The notes beneath the pieces are model-generated. The model was not told the DNA's origin. It saw only the letters and a program-made list of their open reading frames with translations, and did no database searches. Below are positions 1 to 5,357 of a stretch of 5,357 bases of DNA, piece after piece. The stretch is taken from contig JAGWMH010000133.1 of NCBI GenBank assembly GCA_028871775.1, positions 1-5,357 of the forward strand. Reading direction: 5' to 3'. Position numbers and translations under genes: made by a program. Every line of letters begins with the position of its first letter. Position 1 is the first letter of the stretch. Source of the stretch: Betaproteobacteria bacterium (GTDB taxonomy: Bacteria > Pseudomonadota > Gammaproteobacteria > Burkholderiales > Gallionellaceae).

Positions 1-296
1 ACTACCTTGATACAAATTTCGTGCTTGCCAAGAGCCAACCATTCCTGAGTGTCCAGCGTGTAACTGCCTTTTAACTGGTGCAACGCCCCCACTTCCTCGT
101 TATCCACGTAAACGTGTGAATGGTTGCCATTCGGTCCGGGTATGACTTCATAGTTGATTTTGGTTTTCGCTGTCTGGCTGCTCAGTTTGGCGCCATCGGC
201 TGGCGAGGAAATAGTGACTGAAGCATTGGCGGCGAGCACAAGCGGAGCATAACAGCCGAAAGCAAGCAATACAGCCAGTAATTTAAGTGCGCGCAT
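1..296 (-). CDS. Secreted Ig-like/DUF4399-like protein, N-terminal part (partial at left edge)
   Basis: This is the first 98 codons of a gene that runs off the left edge with no stop in the window. The ATG has a strong AAGGAG nine bases upstream. Residues 1-24 form a Sec signal peptide: MRALK, a hydrophobic core, then VLAA before NASV, with cleavage likely near residue 23-24. Cys15 lies within the hydrophobic core and lacks a good lipobox, so a lipoprotein is unlikely. The mature part begins with a beta-rich stretch (SVTISSPADGAKLSS), followed by NGNHSHVYVDNEEVG, LKGSYTL and LGKHEICIKV. This pattern of short strands with a His-rich NHSHVYVD segment resembles small periplasmic proteins of the Ig-like/DUF4399 type, whose function is not established. 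The role here is unknown; the family call is made by eye. The gene is separated from glgP by about 295 bases, so it probably has its own promoter. Confidence 0.75.
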   Translation of the reverse strand, partial: MRALKLLAVLLAFGCYAPLVLAANASVTISSPADGAKLSSQTAKTKINYEVIPGPNGNHSHVYVDNEEVGALHQLKGSYTLDTQEWLALGKHEICIKV

Positions 297-305
297 GATC
301 GTTTT

Positions 306-311
306 CTCCTT
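306..311 (-). promoter_or_regulatory. Ribosome binding site of the left-edge secreted protein
   Basis: AAGGAG on the minus strand sits nine bases before the ATG at 296. It fixes the start of the left-edge gene and places the signal peptide at the very N-terminus. Confidence 0.8.
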
Positions 312-550
312 GAAGTAAAACAAGCAATGAAAAACCTGCGAATTACCGTTTGGAAGTCTATCGGAAAACGTCCAATGATTTGAATAACGTATCACAGAGC
401 TTCACGCAGGCAAATGATGCTTCTTGCCCATAAAGAGTGCAAAGGCACAAATCTGCTGTTTACGAATGACTGCTATTTGCTGGAGCAGAACTTCGGTCAT
501 TGTAGTAGCCATCCAGTAAGCACGCAGTCACATTTGAATTCGCCGGCGCT

Positions 551-567
551 GCGCGGCATTATCGCGC
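551..567 (-). repeat. Short inverted repeat downstream of glgP
   Basis: GCGCG and CGCGC are separated by a 7-base loop (GCATTAT), forming a perfect 5-bp stem that lies 25-41 bases beyond the glgP stop in the direction of transcription. No run of T follows on the minus strand, so it does not qualify as a standard intrinsic terminator. It could be a weak 3' hairpin on the glgP transcript or chance in GC-rich sequence. Confidence 0.35.
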
Positions 568-591
568 TCATGTTTCACCCCAATCCAGCAG

Positions 592-3105
592 TCATCTGTA
601 CCATGTAATCAAAGACGCCTCCAGCGGCACGCTGGCCGCGGAATGTGCGGGGACAATGCGCGGCGTATAATGCGTCACGGGGCGGCCGGCCTGGACGGTG
701 CCGGTGTACAGGTAACCGTTATTCGCCCCCACGAGCGACGCTGTTCGCGCCAGCGGATGACATACCCGCTCCAATGCGCCCAAGGCATCGGCATAGAGTT
801 CTACATTGACCGCTTCCGGCGGTATGCCGTCCAGATATACCTGCACCTGGAAGCAGTAACCCTCTGCGCACATTTCCGAAGTTACATTGCCAAAATACAG
901 CTTGTCCCAATGCTGTTTAAGCAGCGTGTGCCAATCCTCAATACCGGCAGCAAGCCTCGCGCCATCGGCGCTGCGCTGCCGGTACGCGTCTGCCAGCGGC
1001 ACATAAAACTGTTCCGTGTATTGCCGCACCATGCGGTTGCTCGAAAAGCGCCCCGTCAGCTGCGCCATGCTTTCGCGCATGCGTGCGATCCATTCCCGCG
1101 GCAAACCATTCTCGTCGCGTCTGTAGAAACAGGGGACTATTTCCTCCTCCAGCAAGAGGTAGAGCTGTTCAGCTTCCATTGCGTCCCAGGCTGCAACATC
1201 CACGTGCTCCCGCCCATCGCCCAACGCCCAGCCAACCTCGGGACGATAGGCCTCTGCCCACCAGCCATCCAGTTCGGACAAATTGAGACCTCCATTGACC
1301 AGCACTTTCATGCCGCTGGTGCCGCTCGCCTCCCAGGGGCGGCGTGGCGTATTTACCCAGACATCCACTCCCTGGACCAGTTCTGCCGCAACCACCAGGT
1401 CGTAGTCCTCCACGAACACGATCCTGCCTTGCACTTCAGGCTGCCGCAAATAGTCAGTCCATTGGCGGATCATGCGTTTTCCCACGTCATCGTGCGGGTG
1501 CGCCTTGCCGGCAATCACGAGCTGCACCGGCCTGTCGCGGCTGGTCAGCAGGCGGGTGAGTCGCTGCGGGTCGTGCAACAACAGGTTGTCGCGCTTGTAT
1601 TCAGTGAAACGCCGGGCAAATCCCAGTGTCAAGAAGTCCGGATCCAGGCCTTGAGTTTGCTCATGCAAGGCCTCCTGCCAGTTTTCCTGCCGTGCAAGGC
1701 GGGCGCGCAAAAACTCGACCAGGCCTTGGCGCCCCAGTCTACGGAAATTCCACAGCACGGTGTCATCCACGCGACGCAAGTCGTCTTCGATGGTTTCCAG
1801 TGCGCCCAGCCAGCGAGCCTTGCCGCAAGCGTCAGTCCACAAGGTATCCGCCACGGCGGAATCCCACGACGGAGCATGCACCCCATTGGTCACATGGCCT
1901 ACCGGCACTTCCGCATTGGGCCAATCAGGAAATAAGGGCTGGAATATTCCGCGGCTGACTTCGCTGTGCAACCGGCTCACGCCGTTGACTGCGCCCGCGC
2001 CATGAAATGCAAGGTAGGCCATGTTGAAGGGTTCACCGTTATCGCCGGGAGCGCCGCCGCGCCCCAGTGCAAGCAACTGGTCTTCCCGGATGCCCAGCTG
2101 TTTTGCATAGTCATGGAAATAGTGCATGAAGAGTTCGGGCGGGAAGCGGTCGAACCCCGCTTCCACCGGCGTATGCGAGGTGAACAGATTGCCTGCCCGC
2201 GTGGCGCGCAGCGCCAGTTCAAAGGGTTGCTGGTAGCGGATCATGAAATTGCGGACGCGCTCAAGGATCGCAAAAGCCGCATGTCCCTCGTTGAGATGGC
2301 ATACCGGGCAATCGATTTCCATCTTTTCCAGCAGCCGCCAGCCGCCAATGCCCAGCACGATTTCCTGCTGCAGGCGCATCTCCTGCCCGCCACCATAAAG
2401 CTCGCTGGTGATGCCCCTGTCACCCGGATTGTTCAGCGGGTCATTGCTGTCGAGCAGAAAAAGCGTGCGCCGCCCTACCTCAGCATGCCAGACGCGCAAG
2501 CGCAACAACCGCCCGGGCAATTCGACGGCAATCTTCACCCACTCGCCCTTGTCATCCCTGAGCGGGATCACCGGCAGCATGTTCGGATCGTTGTAGGGAT
2601 AAAACTCGATCTGTTCTCCCCGCTCATCCAGCGCCTGGCGGAAATATCCCTGCTGGTACAGCAAGCCGATCCCGACCAAAGGCACCCCCAGATCACAAGA
2701 AGTCTTCAGGTGGTCGCCCGCAAGCACTCCCAGCCCCCCGGAATAGATCGGCAACGACTCGCTCAGCCCAAACTCCATGCTGAAGTAGGCAATGTAGCCT
2801 TGGAACGTCTGGCCGAAGTGTGAGGTAAACCAGGTTTCGCTCAGGAAATGCCTTTTCTTTGCGTCGAGCTGATGCTGGAGCACTTCAATAAACTTTGGGT
2901 CAACTGCCAGGCTTTCGAGCCGCTGGTTGGATAAGCTTTCGAGGATCAGCCAGGGATTGCGGGTGCTGACCCAGATATCCGGGTCAGCCATTTTCCACAA
3001 GTTATCCGTGCCGTGATGCCAGCTCCAGCGCAGATCGAGCGCCAGAGTTGACAATCCTGCCAGCGGTTCAGGCAGGGCGCGAGGCAGGTAATGAGAAACA
3101 TGCAT
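592..3105 (-). CDS. glgP: Alpha-glucan (glycogen) phosphorylase, DUF3417-type GT35
   Basis: The product is 837 residues. By family it removes glucose from alpha-1,4-glucans with phosphate to give glucose-1-phosphate, using pyridoxal phosphate, in the cytoplasm. Residues about 10-120 match the N-terminal DUF3417 region of the bacterial/archaeal phosphorylase subfamily (LALDLRWSWHHGTDNLW at 21-37). The core shows YFSMEFGLSESLPIYSGGLG (107-126), HLNEGHAAF (270-278), HVTNGVHAPSW (404-414) and GFARRFTEYKR (495-505). The cofactor segment is EASGTSGMK (592-600), with Lys600 the expected Schiff-base lysine, followed by NGGLNLSELDGWW. The final 100 or so residues form a beta-rich tail (CFQVQVYLDGI, NGYLYTGTV) seen in this subfamily. 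Length is close to the usual 850, and no frameshift or missing core motif is seen. The ATG at 3105 is chosen because GGGAG lies seven bases upstream. It is 82 bases after the lipoprotein gene with no clear terminator between, so cotranscription is possible. No other glycogen gene is in the window. Confidence 0.95.
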   Translation of the reverse strand: MHVSHYLPRALPEPLAGLSTLALDLRWSWHHGTDNLWKMADPDIWVSTRNPWLILESLSNQRLESLAVDPKFIEVLQHQLDAKKRHFLSETWFTSHFGQTFQGYIAYFSMEFGLSESLPIYSGGLGVLAGDHLKTSCDLGVPLVGIGLLYQQGYFRQALDERGEQIEFYPYNDPNMLPVIPLRDDKGEWVKIAVELPGRLLRLRVWHAEVGRRTLFLLDSNDPLNNPGDRGITSELYGGGQEMRLQQEIVLGIGGWRLLEKMEIDCPVCHLNEGHAAFAILERVRNFMIRYQQPFELALRATRAGNLFTSHTPVEAGFDRFPPELFMHYFHDYAKQLGIREDQLLALGRGGAPGDNGEPFNMAYLAFHGAGAVNGVSRLHSEVSRGIFQPLFPDWPNAEVPVGHVTNGVHAPSWDSAVADTLWTDACGKARWLGALETIEDDLRRVDDTVLWNFRRLGRQGLVEFLRARLARQENWQEALHEQTQGLDPDFLTLGFARRFTEYKRDNLLLHDPQRLTRLLTSRDRPVQLVIAGKAHPHDDVGKRMIRQWTDYLRQPEVQGRIVFVEDYDLVVAAELVQGVDVWVNTPRRPWEASGTSGMKVLVNGGLNLSELDGWWAEAYRPEVGWALGDGREHVDVAAWDAMEAEQLYLLLEEEIVPCFYRRDENGLPREWIARMRESMAQLTGRFSSNRMVRQYTEQFYVPLADAYRQRSADGARLAAGIEDWHTLLKQHWDKLYFGNVTSEMCAEGYCFQVQVYLDGIPPEAVNVELYADALGALERVCHPLARTASLVGANNGYLYTGTVQAGRPVTHYTPRIVPAHSAASVPLEASLITWYR

Positions 3106-3187
3106 ACATGCACTCCCTTACTCCATCTGGGACTTAGGCAAAGGCTCCCAAATTCCGCCGCCGTCCCAATAATTGGCAGCAGCAGTT
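3106..3187. other. Gap between the lipoprotein gene and glgP
   Basis: In 82 bases I see the glgP ribosome site and an imperfect pairing TGGGAC/GTCCCA with a loop of about 30 bases. I see no run of T after a hairpin and no clear promoter. This leaves open whether glgP is read through from the upstream genes or has its own start. Confidence 0.45.
3113..3120 (-). promoter_or_regulatory. Ribosome binding site deciding the glgP start
   Basis: TAAGGGAG on the minus strand is followed by three ATGs in three different frames, at 3109, 3105 and 3101. Spacing from GGGAG is 3, 7 and 11 bases. Only the middle ATG opens the phosphorylase frame; the one at 3109 meets a stop after 13 codons. Seven bases is the usual spacing, which supports 3105. 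Confidence 0.7.
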
Positions 3188-3526
3188 TTATTGGTCGGAA
3201 ATTGACCAGTTGTAGCCGCGCACGATCCCCTGCTGGTCAAACTTGATTTGCAGCATTTTCAATTTCGCGTTCGACATGCCGGACAGCTTCCCGGACGCAA
3301 AATAATACGTCCACTCATCGAAGCGTTCACCGCCAGTATCCACACTGATCCCCGTGCTCGGCGGAGAGCCAAGCCAGGTGCGAATCTGGTTTTGCGTGGT
3401 TACGCCGCGCTCGATCTTCATTTCCGCCGAGCGCACGTCAAAATCCCGTCCCATCTGGACAGTGCTGCAAGCGGCGAGCAATAAAGTGATTATTGAAATT
3501 GAAGCAATACGTGAAATGGAAAACAC
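3188..3526 (-). CDS. Small outer-membrane-type lipoprotein, SmpA/OmlA (BamE-like) pattern
   Basis: The product is 112 residues. Residues 1-20 are a lipoprotein signal peptide with a lipobox ending LLLAAC; Cys20 would be acylated and become the first mature residue. Ser at +2 (not Asp) suggests sorting to the outer membrane under the E. coli rule. The mature part shows the order typical of the SmpA/OmlA fold: an amphipathic segment and GVTT (41-44), IRTWLGSP (48-55), EWTYYF (71-76), then LQIKFDQQGIVRGY (92-105). BamE itself helps outer membrane protein assembly, but many family members have no known role, so BamE is not claimed. The start is GTG, with a near-ideal AAGGAGG four bases upstream. 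No ATG occurs in frame until codon 25, which would lose the signal peptide. It lies 43 bases after the SRPBCC gene, probably in the same operon. Cys20 is its only cysteine, so the mature protein cannot form an internal disulfide. Confidence 0.85.
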   Translation of the reverse strand: MFSISRIASISIITLLLAACSTVQMGRDFDVRSAEMKIERGVTTQNQIRTWLGSPPSTGISVDTGGERFDEWTYYFASGKLSGMSNAKLKMLQIKFDQQGIVRGYNWSISDQ

Positions 3527-3530
3527 AGCC

Positions 3531-3537
3531 CCTCCTT
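3531..3537 (-). promoter_or_regulatory. Ribosome binding site deciding a GTG start
   Basis: AAGGAGG on the minus strand lies four bases before the GTG at 3526, the first codon of the lipoprotein. Its strength offsets the rarer start codon and fixes the reading start ahead of the lipobox. Confidence 0.8.
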
Positions 3538-3569
3538 CGATCAGTTTTAAGCAGAAAGACGCGGAACCA

Positions 3570-4190
3570 TCATACCACCAACACCGGCATGCCTGTGACC
3601 TGAGGGCCTTGGCTGGTCATCTGTTTTCTCCTGATTATTTCATTCCGCATTTCCTGGAATTGCTCCCGGATTTCATGCTCGATGAAAACCTTTCCCACTA
3701 TCGGAGGAATCCAGACCCCCGGGATGGAATCGGTGTGGTAGATGATCCGCGTTTGCGCCCCTTCATCAACCAGCTGTGTCGTGCCTTCCATCCTGCGCAT
3801 GTTGCCGCTGATCATGTGCGACCGGATTTTATCGAAGGGAGTCAACTGCATTTCCCGCGTGGACTCAAACGGGAAACTGATCGGGCCATACTTTGCTGTG
3901 CCGCGCTGGAAGACCTTCGTGGTGTCAGCCAGGCTGCTTACCACCCTGCTTTCCTTCAGGTTGGAGATGAAACCGGCCATGTGGTCGAAATCGGTCAGCA
4001 CGGCCCATACCTGTTGCTGCGTGGCGGGAACAACCAGGCTGAGGTCAACAATCACGTTGTCTCCCACCACCTGCACCTTGACTTCGATATCCTTATCATG
4101 CTGCGGGTCTGCAAATGCCGCCGCCATAAATAGCGCAGACCACATGAGCAGCAGGAGGGAAGTTTTTTTCATTGGCGGGCAGGAGAGCAT
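3570..4190 (-). CDS. Exported SRPBCC-fold (START/polyketide cyclase-like) protein
   Basis: The product is 206 residues. Residues 8-27 form a Sec signal peptide (KKTSLLLLMWSALFMAAAFA) with likely cleavage before DPQHD, giving a periplasmic protein of about 179 residues. The mature part carries the usual N-terminal SRPBCC signature, a strand then VPATQQQVWAVLTDFDHMAGF (residues 54-74). A beta-rich body follows, with TREMQLTPFDKIRSHMISG (111-129), and then the long C-terminal helix EHEIREQFQEMRNEIIRRK (171-189). The fold makes a deep hydrophobic pocket in relatives that bind lipids or other apolar ligands; the ligand here is unknown. The start at 4190 has CTGGAG nine bases upstream. A second ATG at 4172 begins a more typical MKK signal peptide but has no good ribosome site, so it remains an alternative. 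The mature protein has no cysteine, so it is not itself a DsbA/DsbB substrate. The gene follows dsbB by 24 bases and precedes the lipoprotein gene by 43. Confidence 0.87.
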   Translation of the reverse strand: MLSCPPMKKTSLLLLMWSALFMAAAFADPQHDKDIEVKVQVVGDNVIVDLSLVVPATQQQVWAVLTDFDHMAGFISNLKESRVVSSLADTTKVFQRGTAKYGPISFPFESTREMQLTPFDKIRSHMISGNMRRMEGTTQLVDEGAQTRIIYHTDSIPGVWIPPIVGKVFIEHEIREQFQEMRNEIIRRKQMTSQGPQVTGMPVLVV

Positions 4191-4214
4191 CTCAATACAC
4201 TCCAGAGCAATAAA

Positions 4215-4730
4215 TCAGGCAGATTTCCTGAGAGCAATCAGCACCGCCCACGCGCCGAGCAGCACATACCAGAACAGCGACCACTCCGGGATGCCGAGGG
4301 TGAGGAAGGTCCAGCCCTTGGCGGCGCATTCGCCGGAGCCGTGCATGAGCTCCTGCAACACCTCGGACATGGGGAAAGTTTCCAGCATGTAGTCCAAACC
4401 CGGGCCGCAGGCGGGCACTTCGTCTTTCGGCAGGTGCTGGATCCAGATGTGGCGGCTGGCAACCCCCACTCCGCTCAGCGCGGAAAGCGCTATCAATGCG
4501 GCATATACCTTTGCGCCGGTGCGTTCAGGGTTGTGCAGCGCGGCGATGGCGAACAGCACCAGCATGGCGATGAAGATGAAGCGCTGAACCATGCACAGCG
4601 GGCAGGGGTCCTGATGCAGGACGTGTTGCAGATAGAGCGCCGCGCCGAACAGCCCGGCGATGACCACTGCGCCTGCCAGATACAGCCAGCGGTTGGCAAG
4701 CGTGCGCCACAGAACCATCAACTTGTTCAT
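4215..4730 (-). CDS. dsbB: Disulfide bond formation protein DsbB
   Basis: The product is 171 residues (E. coli DsbB has 176). DsbB is an inner-membrane protein that re-oxidises periplasmic DsbA and passes the electrons to quinone. Four membrane segments can be seen at about 15-34, 49-65, 74-91 and 147-166. The first periplasmic loop holds the redox pair CPLC (Cys43, Cys46), followed by Arg50, which corresponds to the conserved quinone-site arginine of E. coli. The second loop holds Cys108 (PACGPGLDYM) and Cys135 (SGECAAKGW), the pair that reacts with DsbA. All four catalytic cysteines are therefore present. The start lies three bases after the iscX stop, and its GGAG is formed by the last codons of iscX (GAG TAA), six bases before the ATG. 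That makes coupled translation with the ISC genes likely. No dsbA is seen in the window. Confidence 0.95.
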   Translation of the reverse strand: MNKLMVLWRTLANRWLYLAGAVVIAGLFGAALYLQHVLHQDPCPLCMVQRFIFIAMLVLFAIAALHNPERTGAKVYAALIALSALSGVGVASRHIWIQHLPKDEVPACGPGLDYMLETFPMSEVLQELMHGSGECAAKGWTFLTLGIPEWSLFWYVLLGAWAVLIALRKSA

Positions 4731-4733
4731 GCC

Positions 4734-4928
4734 TTACTCCATCTCGTCTATCCACGCCATCTGAATGGCTTCAAGAACTTTCTCGCCGCCATGATTGTGG
4801 TCGTCGTCGAAATCCTCGAGTTCCACCACCCAGTTGTGCAGGTCGGTGAAGCGTATCGTGCGCGGGTCAATCTCGGGATGTGCTTCCGCCAGTTCGATGG
4901 CGATCAGGCGAACATCGGTCCATTTCAT
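4734..4928 (-). CDS. iscX: Fe-S assembly protein IscX
   Basis: The product is 64 residues, close to the 66 of E. coli IscX (YfhJ). IscX is a small acidic protein that binds the cysteine desulfurase IscS and iron, and tunes Fe-S cluster assembly in the cytoplasm. The family pattern is clear: MKWTDVRLIAIELAE (1-15), HPEIDPRTIRFTDLHNWV (17-34), the acidic LEDFDDD (37-43), and EKVLEAIQMAWIDE (49-62). The ATG at 4928 overlaps the fdx stop by four bases (ATGA), so translation is coupled to fdx. A longer reading from 5039 in this frame would lie inside fdx and add 37 residues unlike the family, so it is rejected. AAGGAAG lies about seven bases upstream of the chosen start. Confidence 0.96.
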   Translation of the reverse strand: MKWTDVRLIAIELAEAHPEIDPRTIRFTDLHNWVVELEDFDDDHNHGGEKVLEAIQMAWIDEME

Positions 4929-5266
4929 TTGGGAGCTTCCTTCACCATGTTGATCGTATATTTGGGTATCTCGATGACCAGATTCTTGTCGCCCACCACC
5001 GCCTGGCAACTCAGGCGTGAATTCGGTTCCAGCCCCCACGCCTTGTCCAGCAGGTCTTCCTCGGCTTCCTCCGCGGGGGCCAGCGAATCAAATCCCTCGC
5101 GCATAATGACATGGCAGGTGGTGCAGGCGCAGGATTTTTCGCAGGCATGTTCGATCTCTACGTCGTGCTGCAACAGCGCGTCACAGATGGAAACACCCGG
5201 CGCGGCATCAAACACCTTGCCCGCAGGGCACAGCTCTTCATGCGGCAATACGATTATCTGCGGCAA
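4925..5266 (-). CDS. fdx: ISC-type 2Fe-2S ferredoxin
   Basis: The product is 113 residues, about the length of E. coli Fdx. It carries electrons for Fe-S cluster assembly on IscU in the cytoplasm. The cluster ligands are Cys42, Cys48 and Cys51 in HACEKSCACTTC, and Cys87 in SRLSCQA. Cys46 matches the extra non-ligand cysteine of ISC ferredoxins. Other family blocks are MREGFDSL (55-62), LDKAWGLEP (73-81) and the C-terminal VIEIPKYTIN (97-106). The start is TTG, one base after the hscA stop: the protein begins MPQIIVLPHEE, which lines up with the E. coli N-terminus (MPKIVILPH), and CTGGAG lies seven bases upstream inside hscA. Neighbours hscA and iscX are its usual ISC operon partners. Confidence 0.97.
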   Translation of the reverse strand: MPQIIVLPHEELCPAGKVFDAAPGVSICDALLQHDVEIEHACEKSCACTTCHVIMREGFDSLAPAEEAEEDLLDKAWGLEPNSRLSCQAVVGDKNLVIEIPKYTINMVKEAPK

Positions 5267-5267
5267 G

Positions 5268-5357
5268 TTACATCTCCAGATCGGTCAGTTTACGCCCACC
5301 CAGCGCACGCGACACGCTCTTGTCCATGCGCGCCTGGGCAAAGGCCACGGTGGCATC
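5268..5357 (-). CDS. hscA: Fe-S assembly chaperone HscA, C-terminal end (partial at right edge)
   Basis: Only the last 29 codons and the TAA are in the window. HscA is the Hsp70-type chaperone that, with HscB, helps release the Fe-S cluster from IscU. The tail FAQARMDKSVSRALGGRKL matches the conserved HscA C-terminus (in E. coli the region around ARRMDQSVRRALKG). Gene order supports the call, since fdx follows after one base. The rest of the protein lies beyond the right edge and cannot be judged. Confidence 0.93.
   Translation of the reverse strand, partial: DATVAFAQARMDKSVSRALGGRKLTDLEM
5274..5279 (-). promoter_or_regulatory. Ribosome binding site for the TTG start of fdx
   Basis: CTGGAG lies on the minus strand within the last codons of hscA, seven bases before the TTG at 5266. 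No ATG or GTG is available at the family's usual start position, so this site supports TTG as the real start and implies coupling to hscA translation. Confidence 0.75.

Larger units (their letters stand above)
297..591. other. Intergenic stretch between glgP and the left-edge gene
   Basis: No convincing gene is seen in these 295 bases. The half next to the left-edge gene is visibly richer in A and T than the flanking genes and should hold that gene's promoter, but no clear -35/-10 pair stands out. The half next to glgP contains a short GC-rich inverted repeat (551-567) and the palindrome CGCCGGCG (541-548). Short open frames exist on both strands: a 64-codon one on the plus strand at 414-608, and a 36-codon one on the minus strand at 402-512. 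Neither has a good ribosome binding site or a recognisable product. Confidence 0.6.

Noticed and set aside
541..567. Intrinsic terminator after glgP
   Set aside because: GC-rich inverted repeats are present, but no T run follows on the minus strand, so it is listed only as a repeat.
414..608. A 64-codon open frame on the plus strand
   Set aside because: Weak ribosome site, no recognisable features, overlaps the glgP end and a minus-strand frame.
643..1935. A 430-codon open frame on the plus strand
   Set aside because: It lies wholly antisense to the conserved core of glgP. Its product has no recognisable motif, and long antisense frames are common opposite GC-rich genes.
1966..2823. A 285-codon open frame on the plus strand
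   Set aside because: Antisense to glgP, including the HLNEGHAAF region; no motif and no good ribosome site seen.
3166..3176. Palindrome CCAATAATTGG in the lipoprotein-glgP gap
   Set aside because: Only five paired bases with a one-base centre; too short for a terminator and no known operator recognised.
3354..4133. A 259-codon open frame on the plus strand
   Set aside because: It runs antisense across the lipoprotein and SRPBCC genes, both of which have signal peptides, family patterns and ribosome sites.
4734..5039. A 101-residue version of IscX
   Set aside because: The extra 37 residues are the fdx sequence read in another frame; the 64-residue form matches the family and has the ATGA overlap.
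1..5357. CRISPR array, insertion sequence, tRNA, rRNA or defence system
   Set aside because: No spaced direct repeats, transposase motifs, terminal inverted repeats or RNA gene signatures were seen on either strand.

Overview
The window looks like part of a proteobacterial chromosome. All recognised genes lie on the minus strand and read from the right edge to the left. The 2Fe-2S ferredoxin and IscX closely resemble the Escherichia coli ISC proteins as I remember them. The gene order hscA-fdx-iscX, followed by dsbB and small exported proteins, suggests a beta- or gammaproteobacterium. I lean to a betaproteobacterium of the Nitrosomonadales kind (Gallionella/Sideroxydans-like), but that is inference from gene content and general protein character, not from a search.

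Right part (about 4734-5357): the distal end of an iron-sulfur cluster (ISC) operon. It holds the last 29 codons of the chaperone gene hscA, fdx with a TTG start one base after the hscA stop, and iscX overlapping the fdx stop in an ATGA. The three genes are tightly translationally linked.

Middle part (about 3188-4730): dsbB starts 3 bases after iscX and encodes the inner-membrane quinone reductase that re-oxidises DsbA. Then come two exported proteins of unknown role: a SRPBCC-fold protein with a signal peptide, and a small lipoprotein with a SmpA/OmlA (BamE-like) pattern that starts at GTG. Gaps are 24 and 43 bases. I see no convincing terminator between them, so the run from hscA to the lipoprotein could be one transcript.

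Left part (1-3105): a large alpha-glucan phosphorylase gene (glgP, GT35, DUF3417-type) lies 82 bases after the lipoprotein gene. A gap of about 295 bases without a clear gene follows, then the start of a secreted protein with an Ig-like or DUF4399-like character, cut by the left edge.

The genes cover Fe-S assembly, periplasmic disulfide formation, envelope proteins and glycogen breakdown. Only the ISC part is a clear functional unit. I found no mobile element, CRISPR array, tRNA, rRNA or defence system. The window looks like ordinary core chromosome, with the uncharacterised exported pair behind dsbB and the left-edge secreted protein as its least explained parts.
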